Below the pieces are notes generated by a model that was given only the letters and a program-made list of their open reading frames with translations, did no database searches and had not been told where the DNA came from. A stretch of DNA of 64,000 bases, from assembly GCF_000714535.1 (NCBI RefSeq), contig NZ_AUND01000012.1, positions 434,001-498,000 of the forward strand, given 5' to 3'. A program made the position numbers and the translations under genes. Position 1 is the first letter of the stretch. Each line of letters starts with the position of its first letter. The DNA is from Thioclava pacifica DSM 10166. GTDB lineage: Bacteria; Pseudomonadota; Alphaproteobacteria; Rhodobacterales; Rhodobacteraceae. Below, piece by piece: positions 1 to 12,641 of this stretch.

Positions 1-3629
<3,629 letters not shown>

Positions 3630-3633
<4 letters not shown>

Positions 3634-4388
3634 CTCAGTGCCTCCTTGGAGAATGAGCGGAAATTGGGGACGAACCCGATGCGGGTGGGCGCCAGATCGG
3701 TCGCCTCGGTCATCATCAGGTCGCAGTCATATTCAGGCGTCTCGGTCGAGAAACCGGGATCGCCGGGAAAGTCGAAGCGTATGGGGCTGTCGTCATATTC
3801 GACGACATCGCCCTGCGCGTTCTCGAACCGCTCGGCGCCGCTGAGAAACAGGCGGTGCTTGCGGCTGATATATTGCGTGCCGGTGCGGTGCGAGAGAAGC
3901 GCGCCGGTCTCATCATCCTCGCGCAACTCGAAAGTGATCGTCTCGAGGGACACATCGTCGATCGTGACCGATTTGCCGGTCAGCGTGTCGACTCCGCGAT
4001 AGCGCTGAAGACCACGGAAATTGCTGCGCGTGACGAAATCGTAATCGTCCTTGCCATCCGAGAGCAGCGCCGAGAAGGACGGTGCATCCTTCGAGGAACC
4101 CGCGTCGAAAAGCTCGATCTCGCCGGTATCGGTCGAGATGCTTTCAAGCCAGCGCGTCTCAGCATCGATATGGCTGATGTAATAGACGCCTTCGCCATCG
4201 GCATAGGCCGACCATTGATCGCCGGCCGGATCACCAGCGCAGGTGTAGTAATTGGCAACCTGACAATTGTGCATCTGCACGGTCATGTAGACCTCGCAGC
4301 CCGTGGGCGGCGCGAAATTCGCGGCATGGGCGGACAGGGCGCTGAAGAGCACCCCGCCGATCGCCAAGCCGAGAGAGTTCGACCGCAT
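3630..4388 (-). CDS. Secreted protein of unknown function between gltD and gltB
   Basis: A 252-residue protein that I do not recognise by function. The N-terminus (MRSNSLGLAIGGVLFSALSA then HA|ANF) is a typical Sec signal peptide cleaved near residue 22, so the mature protein should be periplasmic or exported. It has early cysteines (GCEVYMTVQMHNCQ, then YYTCAG) and one near the C-terminus (YDCDL), allowing disulfides, and no recognisable catalytic motif. It lies between gltD (36 bp upstream) and gltB (ATGA overlap), so it is co-transcribed with a cytoplasmic enzyme whose two subunits it separates. The position is clear but the role is unknown. Confidence 0.85.
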
Positions 4389-4424
4389 TGCCAGTTCATC
4401 CTTTCGCGAAAACGCGGGGGTGGA

Positions 4425-5858
4425 TCACTCCGCCGCCACCGCCGCCTGGTTCTCGAGATAGCGCAGGATCGCATCGCCCGCTTCGCGACCGTCGCGGATC
4501 GCCCAGACAACGAGGCTCGCGCCGCGCACGATGTCGCCCACCGCATAGACGCCGGGGATCGAGGTCGCGTGGGTTCCGAAGGATGCCTTCACCGTACCCC
4601 ATCGGGTCGTTTCGAGATCCTTGCTCTCCCATTGGCTCGCAAGATCCTCGGGTTCGAAACCGAGCGCCTTGATCACGAGATCGGCTTTCTCCTCGTAGAG
4701 ACCGCCCTCGATCTTCTCGGGGCTTTGACGGCCCGACGCATCCGGCGCGCCGAGGCGCATCTTCTGCACGGTCACCGAAGAAACAGGGTTGCCCGAGAAG
4801 CCGGCCGGAGCGGCGAGCCAAACGAATTCCACGCCCTCTTCCTCGGCGTTCTGCACTTCGCGCTGCGAGCCCGGCATGTTCGCGCGGTCGCGGCGGTAAA
4901 GACATTTCACCGAGGTCGCGCCCTGGCGGATCGCGGTGCGCACACAGTCCATCGCGGTGTCGCCGCCGCCGATCACGACGACGCGCTTGCCTTCGGCATT
5001 CAGCGTGCCGTCTTCGAACTCGGCAACCTCGTCACCGAAGCTGAGCTTGTTCGACACGGTCAGATAGTCGATCGCGCGCACGATGCCCGCCGCGTCCGCA
5101 CCCGGATCGGTCAGCTCGCGCGTCTTGTAGACGCCGGTGGCGATTAGCACCGCGTCATGCTTGCCGCGGATCGCGTCGAAGGAGATATCGGTGCCGACAT
5201 TGCAGTTGAGCACGAACTCGACGCCGCCATCTTCAAGCTGCTTCACGCGCTGCATGACGATGTCTTTTTCCAGCTTGAAGCCGGGGATGCCATAGGTCAG
5301 CAGCCCACCCGCGCGGTCATAGCGGTCATAGACCGTGACCTGCACGCCCGCGCGACGCAGCACGTCGGCCGCCGCGAGGCCGCCGGGGCCAGCGCCGATG
5401 ATGCCGACGCTTTCGGCGCGATCGGTGGCGGGCTTGATCGGCTTCACCCAGCCCATGTCGAAGGCCGTGTCGGTGATGTATTTCTCGACCGCGCCGATGG
5501 TGACGGTGCCGTGGCCCGACTGCTCGATCACGCAATTGCCTTCACACAGGCGGTCCTGCGGGCAGATGCGGCCGCAGATCTCGGGGAAGGTATTGGTAGC
5601 CTGGCTCAGCTCATAGGCTTCCTGCAACCGGCCCTCGGCGGTCAGGCGCAGCCAATCGGGGATGTTGTTGTGCAGCGGGCAATGCGTGTGGCAGTAGGGC
5701 ACGCCGCACTGGCTGCAACGGCTCGCCTGCTCGGCAGCCTTGTCGGCGGCGAATTCGCGATAGATCTCGTTGAAATCATGGGAGCGCACATCTGCATCGC
5801 GCTTTTGAGGCATCTCCTTCGCCGTGTGGACGAACTTGAGCATCGGTTGCTTGGCCAT
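4425..5858 (-). CDS. gltD: Glutamate synthase (NADPH) small subunit
   Basis: Beta subunit of glutamate synthase. It takes electrons from NADPH to FAD and passes them through 4Fe-4S clusters to GltB. At 477 residues it has the family's normal length. Two cysteine groups (C48, C51, C56, C60 and C95, C99, C105, C109) bind the clusters. IIGAGPGGLAAADVL near residue 150 is the FAD fold, and VVVIGGGDTAMDCV near residue 290 the NADPH fold. The C-terminal AVGDIVRGASLVVWAI is also typical. It is the first gene of gltD - secreted protein - gltB. GGAGGCG precedes the ATG, and an unusual inverted repeat lies in the upstream region (5931-6002). Confidence 0.97.
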   Translation of the reverse strand: MAKQPMLKFVHTAKEMPQKRDADVRSHDFNEIYREFAADKAAEQASRCSQCGVPYCHTHCPLHNNIPDWLRLTAEGRLQEAYELSQATNTFPEICGRICPQDRLCEGNCVIEQSGHGTVTIGAVEKYITDTAFDMGWVKPIKPATDRAESVGIIGAGPGGLAAADVLRRAGVQVTVYDRYDRAGGLLTYGIPGFKLEKDIVMQRVKQLEDGGVEFVLNCNVGTDISFDAIRGKHDAVLIATGVYKTRELTDPGADAAGIVRAIDYLTVSNKLSFGDEVAEFEDGTLNAEGKRVVVIGGGDTAMDCVRTAIRQGATSVKCLYRRDRANMPGSQREVQNAEEEGVEFVWLAAPAGFSGNPVSSVTVQKMRLGAPDASGRQSPEKIEGGLYEEKADLVIKALGFEPEDLASQWESKDLETTRWGTVKASFGTHATSIPGVYAVGDIVRGASLVVWAIRDGREAGDAILRYLENQAAVAAE

Positions 5859-5930
5859 GTCGGCGCCTCCCTGGGTAAAACGTGGGTGCGCATTGCTACA
5901 CCGCTTCGCGGAGCATTAAAAGTAAGCTCT

Positions 5931-6002
5931 GCTGACCTAAATGACAGAAAATCCGCGTTGAGCGTCACGAATAAGCGTCAGGATCGTGAAATTTAGGTCA
6001 GC
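5931..6002. promoter_or_regulatory. 12-bp perfect inverted repeat, arms 48 bp apart, upstream of gltD
   Basis: GCTGACCTAAAT at 5931-5942 is repeated as its exact reverse complement at 5991-6002. Between the arms a direct repeat AGCGTCA occurs at 5961-5967 and 5974-5980. The spacing is too wide for a terminator loop. It would suit two operator half-elements joined by protein contacts, or the remains of a small inverted-repeat element. It is the main structure in the gltD/uppP interval and lies 73-144 bp upstream of the gltD start. Seen in the sequence; function inferred. Confidence 0.5.
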
Positions 6003-6017
6003 TGGCGTTACCTTAAT

Positions 6018-6069
6018 CTCAAGAAGCCCTGATATTCTTGAGGCTACGCGGATACGAATCGTTGATTCG
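6018..6069 (-). terminator. Two small hairpins after uppP, possible weak terminator
   Basis: Reading from the uppP stop on the minus strand there is first a 6-bp stem with a 3-nt loop (CGAATC/GATTCG, 6055-6069). It is followed by an 8-bp stem (CTCAAGAA/TTCTTGAG, arms 6018-6025 and 6035-6042). Neither is GC-rich or followed by a T tract, so termination here is only a suggestion. Confidence 0.3.
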
Positions 6070-6077
6070 CGGACCCA

Positions 6078-6875
6078 TCAACCGAGCACGCCGAGGCCCG
6101 CAAGCGTCAGCAGAAGCCCGCCGAAGAGGATCCGGTAGATCGCAAAGATCGTGAACCGGTGCCCTTGAATGTATCCGAGAAGCCATTTCACCGCGATGAA
6201 GGCGGTAACGGTCGAAACCACGAACGCGATGCCGAGGCCGGTCCAATCTTCCGATTGTGCGCTGCCCGAGGTGAATTGCTTGAGCAGCTCATAGCCGCTC
6301 GCTGCATACATCGTCGGGATGCCCACGAGAAACGCGAATTCCGTCGCCGCGGCCCGGTTCGAGGTGCCCAGCAGCATCGCAACGAAGATCGTGGTGGCCG
6401 ACCGCGAGGTGCCCGGAAAGATCCCGGCCACGATCTGCGCGATGCCGACAGCGATCGCAACGCGCCAGAAGATTGTGGAATTGTCTGCCTGCCGGTCGGC
6501 AACACGTTCGGCAAAGAGCATCCAGAAACCGCCGATCACCAGCGCCCAAGCGACCGGCTGGATCGTGGTGGGCAGCTCGAACCCCATCTTCTTCACGATC
6601 AGACCCAGAACAGCGGTGATCAGGAAGGCGACGGTCAGTTTCGCTAGGTAATCGCGGTTCTCCGGCTCGCGCCAATTGAACAGCAGCTCCATCAGCCGGC
6701 GCCAGTAGATCAGCGTCACGGCAAGGATTGCACCCGCCTGAATGACGATATTGTACGTATCCGAGCGCGTACCGAGCCAATGTTCGGCGAGGATCAGGTG
6801 CCCGGTGCTCGAAATAGGAAGAAACTCGGTGATCCCCTCGATCACACCGAGCAGTACATCGTTGAGATAATTCAC
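6078..6875 (-). CDS. uppP: Undecaprenyl-diphosphatase
   Basis: Integral membrane phosphatase that converts undecaprenyl diphosphate to the monophosphate, recycling the lipid carrier for peptidoglycan and O-antigen units; extra copies give bacitracin resistance. The 265 residues match the BacA/UppP family. EGITEFLPISSTGHLIL near the N-terminus and GTSRSATTI in the middle are the two signature motifs carrying the catalytic Glu, Ser and Arg. Several hydrophobic segments follow, ending LLLTLAGLGVLG. It is downstream of the epimerase gene with a 64-bp gap and is probably co-transcribed with it. Confidence 0.96.
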   Translation of the reverse strand: MNYLNDVLLGVIEGITEFLPISSTGHLILAEHWLGTRSDTYNIVIQAGAILAVTLIYWRRLMELLFNWREPENRDYLAKLTVAFLITAVLGLIVKKMGFELPTTIQPVAWALVIGGFWMLFAERVADRQADNSTIFWRVAIAVGIAQIVAGIFPGTSRSATTIFVAMLLGTSNRAAATEFAFLVGIPTMYAASGYELLKQFTSGSAQSEDWTGLGIAFVVSTVTAFIAVKWLLGYIQGHRFTIFAIYRILFGGLLLTLAGLGVLG

Positions 6876-6939
6876 GAAATATCGCCTTGTTCAGATGCGC
6901 GACGTGCGCCGGACACTCGTATCAGACCCCGCGCAGATC

Positions 6940-7926
6940 TCAGATCTTGCGCAGGTTCTTCGCCGAAGCCTTGATCGCGTCATACTGTCCACCCGGACGG
7001 AAGCGCCACAGGTAGCCCGGCAGCACCGCGCCCATCGCGATCGGCTGGATGCCGAGATCGGCAAAACCCTTCGCGCCCTCGGCGACGACATTGTCCGTTT
7101 GCAGGTTTTTCACCTGATCACGCGTGAGAATGCGGTTGACCACAAGCCCGCCGGTGACTGTCTGAACCAGATCGAACACACCGCCCATGATCGACGCGAT
7201 CCAGCGCGGCAGCGACAGCACGACGCGGCGGCGATTGATCACCCCCAGCATCTGCTTCATCAGGTCGTGGAAGGTTTCGACATCGGGCCCACCAAGCTCG
7301 TAAATTCCCGGAGCAGCCTTGCCCTCCGCGCCCAGAACCGCAGCCTTGGCCACGTCATCGACGAAAACCGGCTGGAACTTCGTGTCGCCGCCGGTGATCG
7401 GCAGAACCGGGGTAAACCGCGCCATCGAGGCGAATTTGTTGAAGAACCCGTCTTCGTTGCCGAAGATGATCGAGGGCCGAAGGATGACCGCATTCGGATA
7501 GGCGTCGAGCACCGCTTTCTCGCCGGCGGCCTTGGAGCGCGCATATTCGCTCTCGCTATTGGCGTCGGCCCCGATCGCAGAGATCTGCACCAGCGACTTC
7601 ACACCCATCTCCGCGGCGATCTTGGCCACGCGGCCCGCACCCTCGGTCTGAACCGGGCCGAACTTGTTCTTGCCCTCGTTCACGAGGATGCCCACGCAGT
7701 TGATCACCGCATCGGCGCCCTGCATCGCGGCGCGCACGCTTGCATCATCACGGATGTTGCACAGAACGGGTTCGACCTGACCCACAGCGCCGTAAGGCTT
7801 GACGAAGAGCGCCTCGTTCGGACGACGCACCGCGACGCGAATGCGCCAGCCATCCTTGGCCATGCGCCGCGCGATGTAGCGCCCTACGAACCCCGAACCG
7901 CCATAGATCGTGACCAGCTTGGACAT
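6940..7926 (-). CDS. NAD(P)-binding epimerase-like protein, complex I NDUFA9 type
   Basis: Atypical short-chain dehydrogenase of 328 residues, similar to the NDUFA9 accessory subunit of respiratory complex I and common as a single gene in alphaproteobacteria. The N-terminus [17 protein letters not shown] is the Rossmann dinucleotide loop. [20 protein letters not shown] holds the Ser/Tyr/Lys region in altered form, as in NDUFA9-like proteins that bind NAD(P)H without clear catalysis. The reading frame continues upstream through the tRNA-Leu, but the start at [10 protein letters not shown] is chosen from homology and AAAGG before it. uppP follows on the same strand. A 12-bp palindrome lies 20 bp upstream of the start. 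Confidence 0.9.
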   Translation of the reverse strand: MSKLVTIYGGSGFVGRYIARRMAKDGWRIRVAVRRPNEALFVKPYGAVGQVEPVLCNIRDDASVRAAMQGADAVINCVGILVNEGKNKFGPVQTEGAGRVAKIAAEMGVKSLVQISAIGADANSESEYARSKAAGEKAVLDAYPNAVILRPSIIFGNEDGFFNKFASMARFTPVLPITGGDTKFQPVFVDDVAKAAVLGAEGKAAPGIYELGGPDVETFHDLMKQMLGVINRRRVVLSLPRWIASIMGGVFDLVQTVTGGLVVNRILTRDQVKNLQTDNVVAEGAKGFADLGIQPIAMGAVLPGYLWRFRPGGQYDAIKASAKNLRKI

Positions 7927-7946
7927 GGGCAGAGGCCTTTCCTTGC

Positions 7947-7958
7947 GACAAATTTGTC
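7947..7958. promoter_or_regulatory. 12-bp perfect palindrome upstream of the epimerase gene
   Basis: GACAAATTTGTC reads the same on both strands and sits 20 bp before the minus-strand ATG at 7926, where a repressor operator could act. No regulator is assigned. Confidence 0.4.
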
Positions 7959-8041
7959 CCTTGATTACCGCCAAGACCCCACAGGAACAAGGGTAAAGAC
8001 CCGCAACCGGCATAGGCGCGAAAATTTCCTGCCGATCCCCG

Positions 8042-8070
8042 TTGACAGTGCTCGCGGGCCTCTGTATCTC
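8042..8070 (+). promoter_or_regulatory. Promoter of tRNA-Leu
   Basis: TTGACA at 8042-8047, a 17-bp spacer and TATCTC at 8065-8070 form a near-consensus housekeeping promoter ending 16 bp before the mature tRNA. The tRNA-Lys at 53188 has the same arrangement. Confidence 0.8.
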
Positions 8071-8086
8071 GCGCTCCACGACACCT

Positions 8087-8171
8087 GCCCAGGTGGCGGA
8101 ATTGGTAGACGCGCACGGTTCAGGTCCGTGTGCCGCAAGGCGTGGAGGTTCGAGTCCTCTCCTGGGCACCA
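8087..8171 (+). tRNA. tRNA-Leu (anticodon CAG)
   Basis: Class II tRNA with a 7-bp acceptor stem GCCCAGG/CCTGGGC and encoded CCA at 8169-8171. The D arm contains TTGGTAGAC, and the anticodon stem CACGG/CCGTG encloses loop TTCAGGT with CAG at 8121-8123. A variable arm follows and the T arm contains GGTTCGAGTCC. It reads CUG leucine codons, abundant in this GC-rich genome. It is a lone tRNA with its own promoter and terminator. Confidence 0.98.
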
Positions 8172-8180
8172 AATACAGCC

Positions 8181-8222
8181 AAGAGCCCCGAGACCATCTG
8201 GTTTCTCGGGGCTCTTGCTTTT
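8181..8222 (+). terminator. Rho-independent terminator of tRNA-Leu
   Basis: A 13-bp perfect stem AAGAGCCCCGAGA (8181-8193) and its complement (8204-8216) is followed by GCTTTTCC, ten bases after the tRNA. Confidence 0.9.
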
Positions 8223-8321
8223 CCGGCTATAGGAAATTCGCTCAGAACGTCCGATGTCTCGCGGTCTTCACGACCACAGAAATTCGGGCGAGCGCATTGA
8301 AGTAAATGGCTTTTACTGAGA

Positions 8322-8672
8322 TCAGCCTTCGCTTTCGGCGCAATGCTGGCGGAAGGCGCGCTTGAGCAGGTCAAGTTCGGCACGCAGCAATGCGATCTCG
8401 GCACGCAGATCCTCGGCCAGAGGGGCTCCCGCGACGAGGGTGAAGCGGTCGACGATTTCCTCGCGCCCCTTGCGGCAGACGAGGAAGGTCAGAACGCCTT
8501 CGTTCAGAAGCTCGCGGGGAATCGGTTGCACGATCCGCCAGTCGCCCGGTCCACCGCTCACCTCGAGACCCTCAAGCACCTCGCCCAGATGGCGTACTTC
8601 CAACTCGGGGCGATCCTGCGCTTTTGACCGGGCTTCCCAGCGCCCACCCTTGATCCGCGTCGTCTCCAGCAT
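8322..8672 (-). CDS. Conserved small protein next to the DUF6478 gene
   Basis: A 116-residue soluble protein of unknown function. There is no signal peptide. The N-terminal two thirds look like a small beta domain, and the C-terminus (AEDLRAEIALLRAELDLLKR) is a short leucine-rich helix likely to form a coiled coil. GGGAGG precedes the ATG, and the gene follows the DUF6478 gene by 11 bp, forming a two-gene operon. From memory this pair is conserved in Rhodobacteraceae. A weak AGTAAA/TTTACT hairpin lies just after the stop (8301-8317). Confidence 0.75.
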   Translation of the reverse strand: MLETTRIKGGRWEARSKAQDRPELEVRHLGEVLEGLEVSGGPGDWRIVQPIPRELLNEGVLTFLVCRKGREEIVDRFTLVAGAPLAEDLRAEIALLRAELDLLKRAFRQHCAESEG

Positions 8673-8683
8673 CCGCGCCTCCC

Positions 8684-9463
8684 TCAGATTTCCGCCCGCG
8701 GATAGCGCGCGAAGGTCACGTCCCGCAGCTCGATCTCGTTGAGGCGGGGGCTTTCAAAGATGATGTCGACCCAGGCCTTCTCGAGGCGTTTTTCGTTCAT
8801 CCGCGTATAGGCGAGGTCGAATTCAACGAACTGTGCCCCCCCGCCACCGGGCAATTCGCGAACCAGTTGCTCGTGATTGGGGCCGTGTTTGATATTGAGC
8901 CGGCAGAAGATCTCGAGCGGGCGCTCCAGCGCCAGATCCATCTCGAGTCGCAGAAGGTGATTGAGCTGCAAGCCGCGCAATGCGCTTTCGGGAAGGTCGA
9001 TCACCAGCGACAGGAAGCTGCCATCGAAACCTAGCACATCCATGCGCAGCCCATACGGCGCAATCGTGTCGGACGCCCAATTGCGTTGTTGGCGCAACGT
9101 GATCTCGGAATGCGTGCAATCGTGGAACAGGGTCAGTTCGCGGCCAAGCTGCGCCCGGTTTTGCGCCCCGGCAAGTCCCACCGGCTGTACAGGCGTGCGC
9201 CAGAGTTCGGGCCGCCAGGCCCAATCGCTGCCAGCGGGCTGAGTAAGCGCCACCGTGTCGGGAAAGGCCGCTTGCAGCCGAGACTGCGTTGCGCGCAACA
9301 CACCGTCGATTTCATTGCGCAGGTTGCGAGCCTGACCACGCAAGCTGCGCAGCCCGTCAGCCCCCAGATGATCGAGCGATTGCGCCGCACGTTGCCAGCG
9401 TCGAAGGGTACGACGCTCGTTGATACGGTCAAAGAAGGAAGAGCCACGCCCCACGGCCATCAT
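8684..9463 (-). CDS. DUF6478 family protein
   Basis: A protein of about 259 residues that I match by memory to DUF6478, a Rhodobacteraceae family of unknown function. Characteristic stretches are DWAWRPELWRTPVQPVG, LTLFHDCTHSEITLRQ and YGLRMDVLGFDGSFLSLVID. The N-terminal 70 residues are helical and basic, the rest looks like a beta-rich domain, and there is no signal peptide. The start is uncertain. A TTG at 9469 opens the frame, but adjacent ATG codons at 9463 and 9460 lie directly behind TTTGAGG, so an ATG is preferred. The 116-residue gene follows in the same operon. Confidence 0.8.
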   Translation of the reverse strand: MMAVGRGSSFFDRINERRTLRRWQRAAQSLDHLGADGLRSLRGQARNLRNEIDGVLRATQSRLQAAFPDTVALTQPAGSDWAWRPELWRTPVQPVGLAGAQNRAQLGRELTLFHDCTHSEITLRQQRNWASDTIAPYGLRMDVLGFDGSFLSLVIDLPESALRGLQLNHLLRLEMDLALERPLEIFCRLNIKHGPNHEQLVRELPGGGGAQFVEFDLAYTRMNEKRLEKAWVDIIFESPRLNEIELRDVTFARYPRAEI

Positions 9464-9616
9464 CCTCAAAACGTTTAAAAAAGATCAGGCTCGCAAGACG
9501 CGACGCCATCCTATTGAACTGTGTTATTTCTTAAAATCCGCCTTCACGAAAGGGGAATTCTGAGAAAAACAGCGCATAAATCAGGGCCTTGGCGTCGCAG
9601 TCCGGGCGCTCAGGTG

Positions 9617-10276
9617 TCAGTTCGCGGCCCGGATCGCCGCCGCGAAATCGCGCATCAGGCCGCGCTGGGCATCGGCGCTCATTGCGCCGTCTTTCAACGG
9701 CATGACCGCGAGCGCGGTGATGCGGCCGCCCAGATCGGTGATCCCGCGAAGATAGGTCGTCGCGATCGGCGGGCCGCCCGTTTTCGAGCCGTCGCTGATC
9801 GTCAGGAGCAGCATGTCGTCGGTGATTTCGGATTTGCGGATCGTCACGTCACTGGCCTCGCCGGAGCGCGCCAGCGCAGCGCGGCCAATCTCGGAACCGA
9901 AGAACTCCCCGATCTTCTGAAGCCGCGCCTTCGACAATTTGCCGGCTTCGTCCTCTATCGCGGGCGGGCCGACGGTGACGCTCAGCAGCGCGGGCAGGCG
10001 CGCATGGGCATCATCGGGGTTTTTAGAGATCGCGGCGCAATTTCCGAAAAGCGCAAAGCCTCCGGCCCCGGAGTTGCGCAGGCTCTTGGGGTCGATGCAC
10101 CACCCTTTTGGCGCCGCCACTGTCAGCGCGCCATTGGCAAGCGAGGTGCGCGCTTGCGCGACTTGCGCTGTGCCGAACTCGCCCGGCACGCAGCCGCTCA
10201 GAAGCCCCGCGATCGCGAGGGTCGCGGCAAGCGCGGTAAGGGGGCGGAACGCGGAAAACGAGACTCGGCCAAACAT
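9617..10276 (-). CDS. Putative lipoprotein
   Basis: A 219-residue protein with an N-terminal signal ending in the lipobox LLSGC; Cys29 would be lipidated, anchoring the protein to the inner or outer membrane. The mature part has two further cysteines (KGWCIDP and FGNCAA) but no motif I can assign. It starts 67 bp after the ABC ATPase gene on the same strand, so it may be the last gene of the ynj-like operon, though a separate promoter cannot be excluded. Confidence 0.75.
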   Translation of the reverse strand: MFGRVSFSAFRPLTALAATLAIAGLLSGCVPGEFGTAQVAQARTSLANGALTVAAPKGWCIDPKSLRNSGAGGFALFGNCAAISKNPDDAHARLPALLSVTVGPPAIEDEAGKLSKARLQKIGEFFGSEIGRAALARSGEASDVTIRKSEITDDMLLLTISDGSKTGGPPIATTYLRGITDLGGRITALAVMPLKDGAMSADAQRGLMRDFAAAIRAAN

Positions 10277-10343
10277 GGAGAAAGGGGATAATTCCTGCGT
10301 TGCGTTCCCGCAAGCCCGTGCGAGGCGGCAAAGCGGCGCGCAT

Positions 10344-10982
10344 TCAGCGGCGCAAGGTTACCGTGCGCGCGGCGGCCTTCGCATCGCTTTCGTCATGGCT
10401 GACCATCAGGGCGGGGATATTGCGCGCTCGGATGTGGTCGAGAACGAAGCTGCGGATCTCGGCGCGCAGACCCGTATCGAGGGCGGCAAAAGGCTCGTCG
10501 ATCAGGATCGCGCGCGGCTGGGCCAGAAGCGTGCGCATCAGCGCCGCGCGGGTGCGTTGCCCGCCCGAGAGAGTCGCCGGATCGCGGTCTTCCATCCCCG
10601 AAAGCCCGGCCTGATCGAGCGCCTCGCAAACCGCCGCGCGCCGCGCGGACTTCCCGCGCAGTTTTGGGGACAGCCCGAAGGCGAGATTGTCGCCCACCGA
10701 GAGATGCGGGAAAAGATGCGCCTGCTGGAACAGCATCCCGATCCCGCGTTTCTCGGCGGGCAGCGCGGTGACATCCTGCCCGTCGAGCCGGACCTCTCCC
10801 TGCACGGTGAAACTGCGCGAAAGATGCCCGCCGATATGGGCGAGCAGGCTGGACTTTCCAATCCCCGACGGACCCATCACGCAGACGACCTCACCGGGCG
10901 CCACGACCAGTGAGAGGGGCGCGAAAAGTGGGTCCTCCGTCCCCGGCGCAGTCAGGCTCAGCGCGATCAGCTCCAATGTCAT
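10344..10982 (-). CDS. ABC transporter ATP-binding protein, YnjD type
   Basis: ATPase of the importer encoded with the next two genes. Its 212 residues carry Walker A GPSGIGKSSLL (about 38-48), the signature LSGGQRTRAALMR (about 138-150), Walker B AILIDEPFAALD and the switch histidine in MVSHDESD. The start codon overlaps the permease stop as ATGA (10979-10982). Gene order binding protein - permease - ATPase equals ynjB-ynjC-ynjD of E. coli, whose substrate is not established; the family is sometimes annotated as thiamine- or spermidine-like. Substrate here is unknown. Confidence 0.92.
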   Translation of the reverse strand: MTLELIALSLTAPGTEDPLFAPLSLVVAPGEVVCVMGPSGIGKSSLLAHIGGHLSRSFTVQGEVRLDGQDVTALPAEKRGIGMLFQQAHLFPHLSVGDNLAFGLSPKLRGKSARRAAVCEALDQAGLSGMEDRDPATLSGGQRTRAALMRTLLAQPRAILIDEPFAALDTGLRAEIRSFVLDHIRARNIPALMVSHDESDAKAAARTVTLRR

Positions 10983-12634
10983 AGCGCCCCTCCGCGTAGC
11001 CCACGCCGGTTACGATGCCACCATGCCGGGATCGCGAGCGCCAGGGCAAACCCCGCCCAGGGAAGCGCCGCCTGCATCAGCGCGAGGATTGCCGCCAGCC
11101 GCCGATCCGCGCCAGAGGCCAGCGCCACGGCTTCCGTCGCCAGCGCCTGCACCCGGCCCGCGCCCGGCAGCAGCACCGCGAGATATTGCGCCACCGACAC
11201 CGCCACCCCGATCGCCGCCGCGGCGCAGATCGGACCAAGCAGCATCGGCAGCTTCACCGCGACGAGCCGGCGCCAAGGCCCCGCCCCGAGGCTCGCCGCG
11301 CTCGCCAGTTGCGCGCGGTCCAGCGCCCGCCACGGCCCGGCCAGCGCGATCATCACATAGGGAAAGACAAACAGCAGTTCCGCCCAAGTCACGGCCAGCG
11401 CGCCCGGCGGCAGGCCCAGCCAGAGAAACCCGGTCGTCAGCCCCTGCAGGAACCCGATCTGCGGCAAGAGAAGCGGCAGAACGATCAGCGCACCCAGCGG
11501 CAGGCGCCTCCCCGCGCGATCCTCGCTTTCCAGCCAAAGCACGGCAAGGATCATCGCCAGCGCCGTCGAAGCCAGCGCGAGCGTCAGGCTCGTCAGCGCA
11601 GGCCCCGCCCAATCGGCACTGGCCCAGCGTTCGAGCGTCAAATCTGCAGGCAGTGCATCGGGGAACCGCCAGAAGCTCGCGAGACTCCAGAGGATCAGCG
11701 CGCCGAGTGCCCCCAGCGCCAGCGCGCCGCCCCCACCGATCAGCGCGACCGCAGGCCAGTTCTTGCCCGAACGCCCGCGATGCCCCTGCCAGATCGCTGC
11801 TTTACCGATCCGCGCCACCGCTTTCTCACCCGCCAGCCAAAGCGCAGCGCTCCCCGCCATAACCGCCAGCAGCAACACCGCCAGCGCCGAGGCCGGGACC
11901 GCCTGCGCTGGATCGGGCGCACCGTAGAGCCGCAGGATACGCACCGCGAGCGTCGGCGGGTTCGACGGCCCGAGGATCAGCGCCATGTCCACGACCGACA
12001 GCGAAAAGGCGAGCACGATCAACACCGGCAGCCGCAGCGCGGGGTAAAGCTGCGGCCAGACGATCCGCGCCCAGGCACGCCCCGGCGCATAGCCAAGCGC
12101 ACGCCCCGCCGCCATCTGCTCGGAGACCGGGCGCTGCGCGGCGGCCACCAGCGTCATCAGGGTCAGGAACGGCACCTCTTTCAGCATCAGCCCGAGGATC
12201 AGCGACACCCCCCAGGGGTCGCCCACCGTCACGATCTGCGGCGGCAGCGCCCACCCCGTCGCCCAAGGAGAGACCAGCCGCGATGCCCAACCCGAGGGCG
12301 CGATCAGAAAAGCCAGCCCGATCGCCAGCGCCGCATGGGGCACCGCCAGCAACGGCGTCATCCAGCGCGAGGCCGATTGCCGCGTCACCAGCCAGCGCGC
12401 CAGCGGGATCGAGGCCGCCAGCGACAGCACCGTCGCGCCGATCCCCGTCACCAGCGTCAGCCGCAGCGAGGTCAGGATACCCGGCGCGCCGACCCCTTCG
12501 ACAAACCCGCCAAAGCCCAGATCGACCCGCCCCAGCCCCGGCTGCCAGCCGAACGCGGTCGCAATCGTCAGCACCGCGCCAATCATCACGGGCGCGCCGA
12601 TCACCAGCGTCACGATCGCGCCCGCAAGCCGCAT
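10979..12634 (-). CDS. ABC transporter permease, fused two-module, YnjC type
   Basis: A 551-residue membrane protein with two tandem permease modules of about 260 residues each, as in ThiP/YnjC-type importers. Each half carries an EAA-like loop: AAGRALGYAPGRAWARIVWP near residue 180 and SAASLGAGPWRRLVAVKLP near residue 450. One polypeptide therefore supplies both transmembrane halves and needs only one gene. It begins 7 bp after the binding-protein stop with TGAGG as ribosome site, and its stop overlaps the ATPase start. Confidence 0.92.
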   Translation of the reverse strand: MRLAGAIVTLVIGAPVMIGAVLTIATAFGWQPGLGRVDLGFGGFVEGVGAPGILTSLRLTLVTGIGATVLSLAASIPLARWLVTRQSASRWMTPLLAVPHAALAIGLAFLIAPSGWASRLVSPWATGWALPPQIVTVGDPWGVSLILGLMLKEVPFLTLMTLVAAAQRPVSEQMAAGRALGYAPGRAWARIVWPQLYPALRLPVLIVLAFSLSVVDMALILGPSNPPTLAVRILRLYGAPDPAQAVPASALAVLLLAVMAGSAALWLAGEKAVARIGKAAIWQGHRGRSGKNWPAVALIGGGGALALGALGALILWSLASFWRFPDALPADLTLERWASADWAGPALTSLTLALASTALAMILAVLWLESEDRAGRRLPLGALIVLPLLLPQIGFLQGLTTGFLWLGLPPGALAVTWAELLFVFPYVMIALAGPWRALDRAQLASAASLGAGPWRRLVAVKLPMLLGPICAAAAIGVAVSVAQYLAVLLPGAGRVQALATEAVALASGADRRLAAILALMQAALPWAGFALALAIPAWWHRNRRGLRGGAL

Positions 12635-12641
12635 CAGGACC

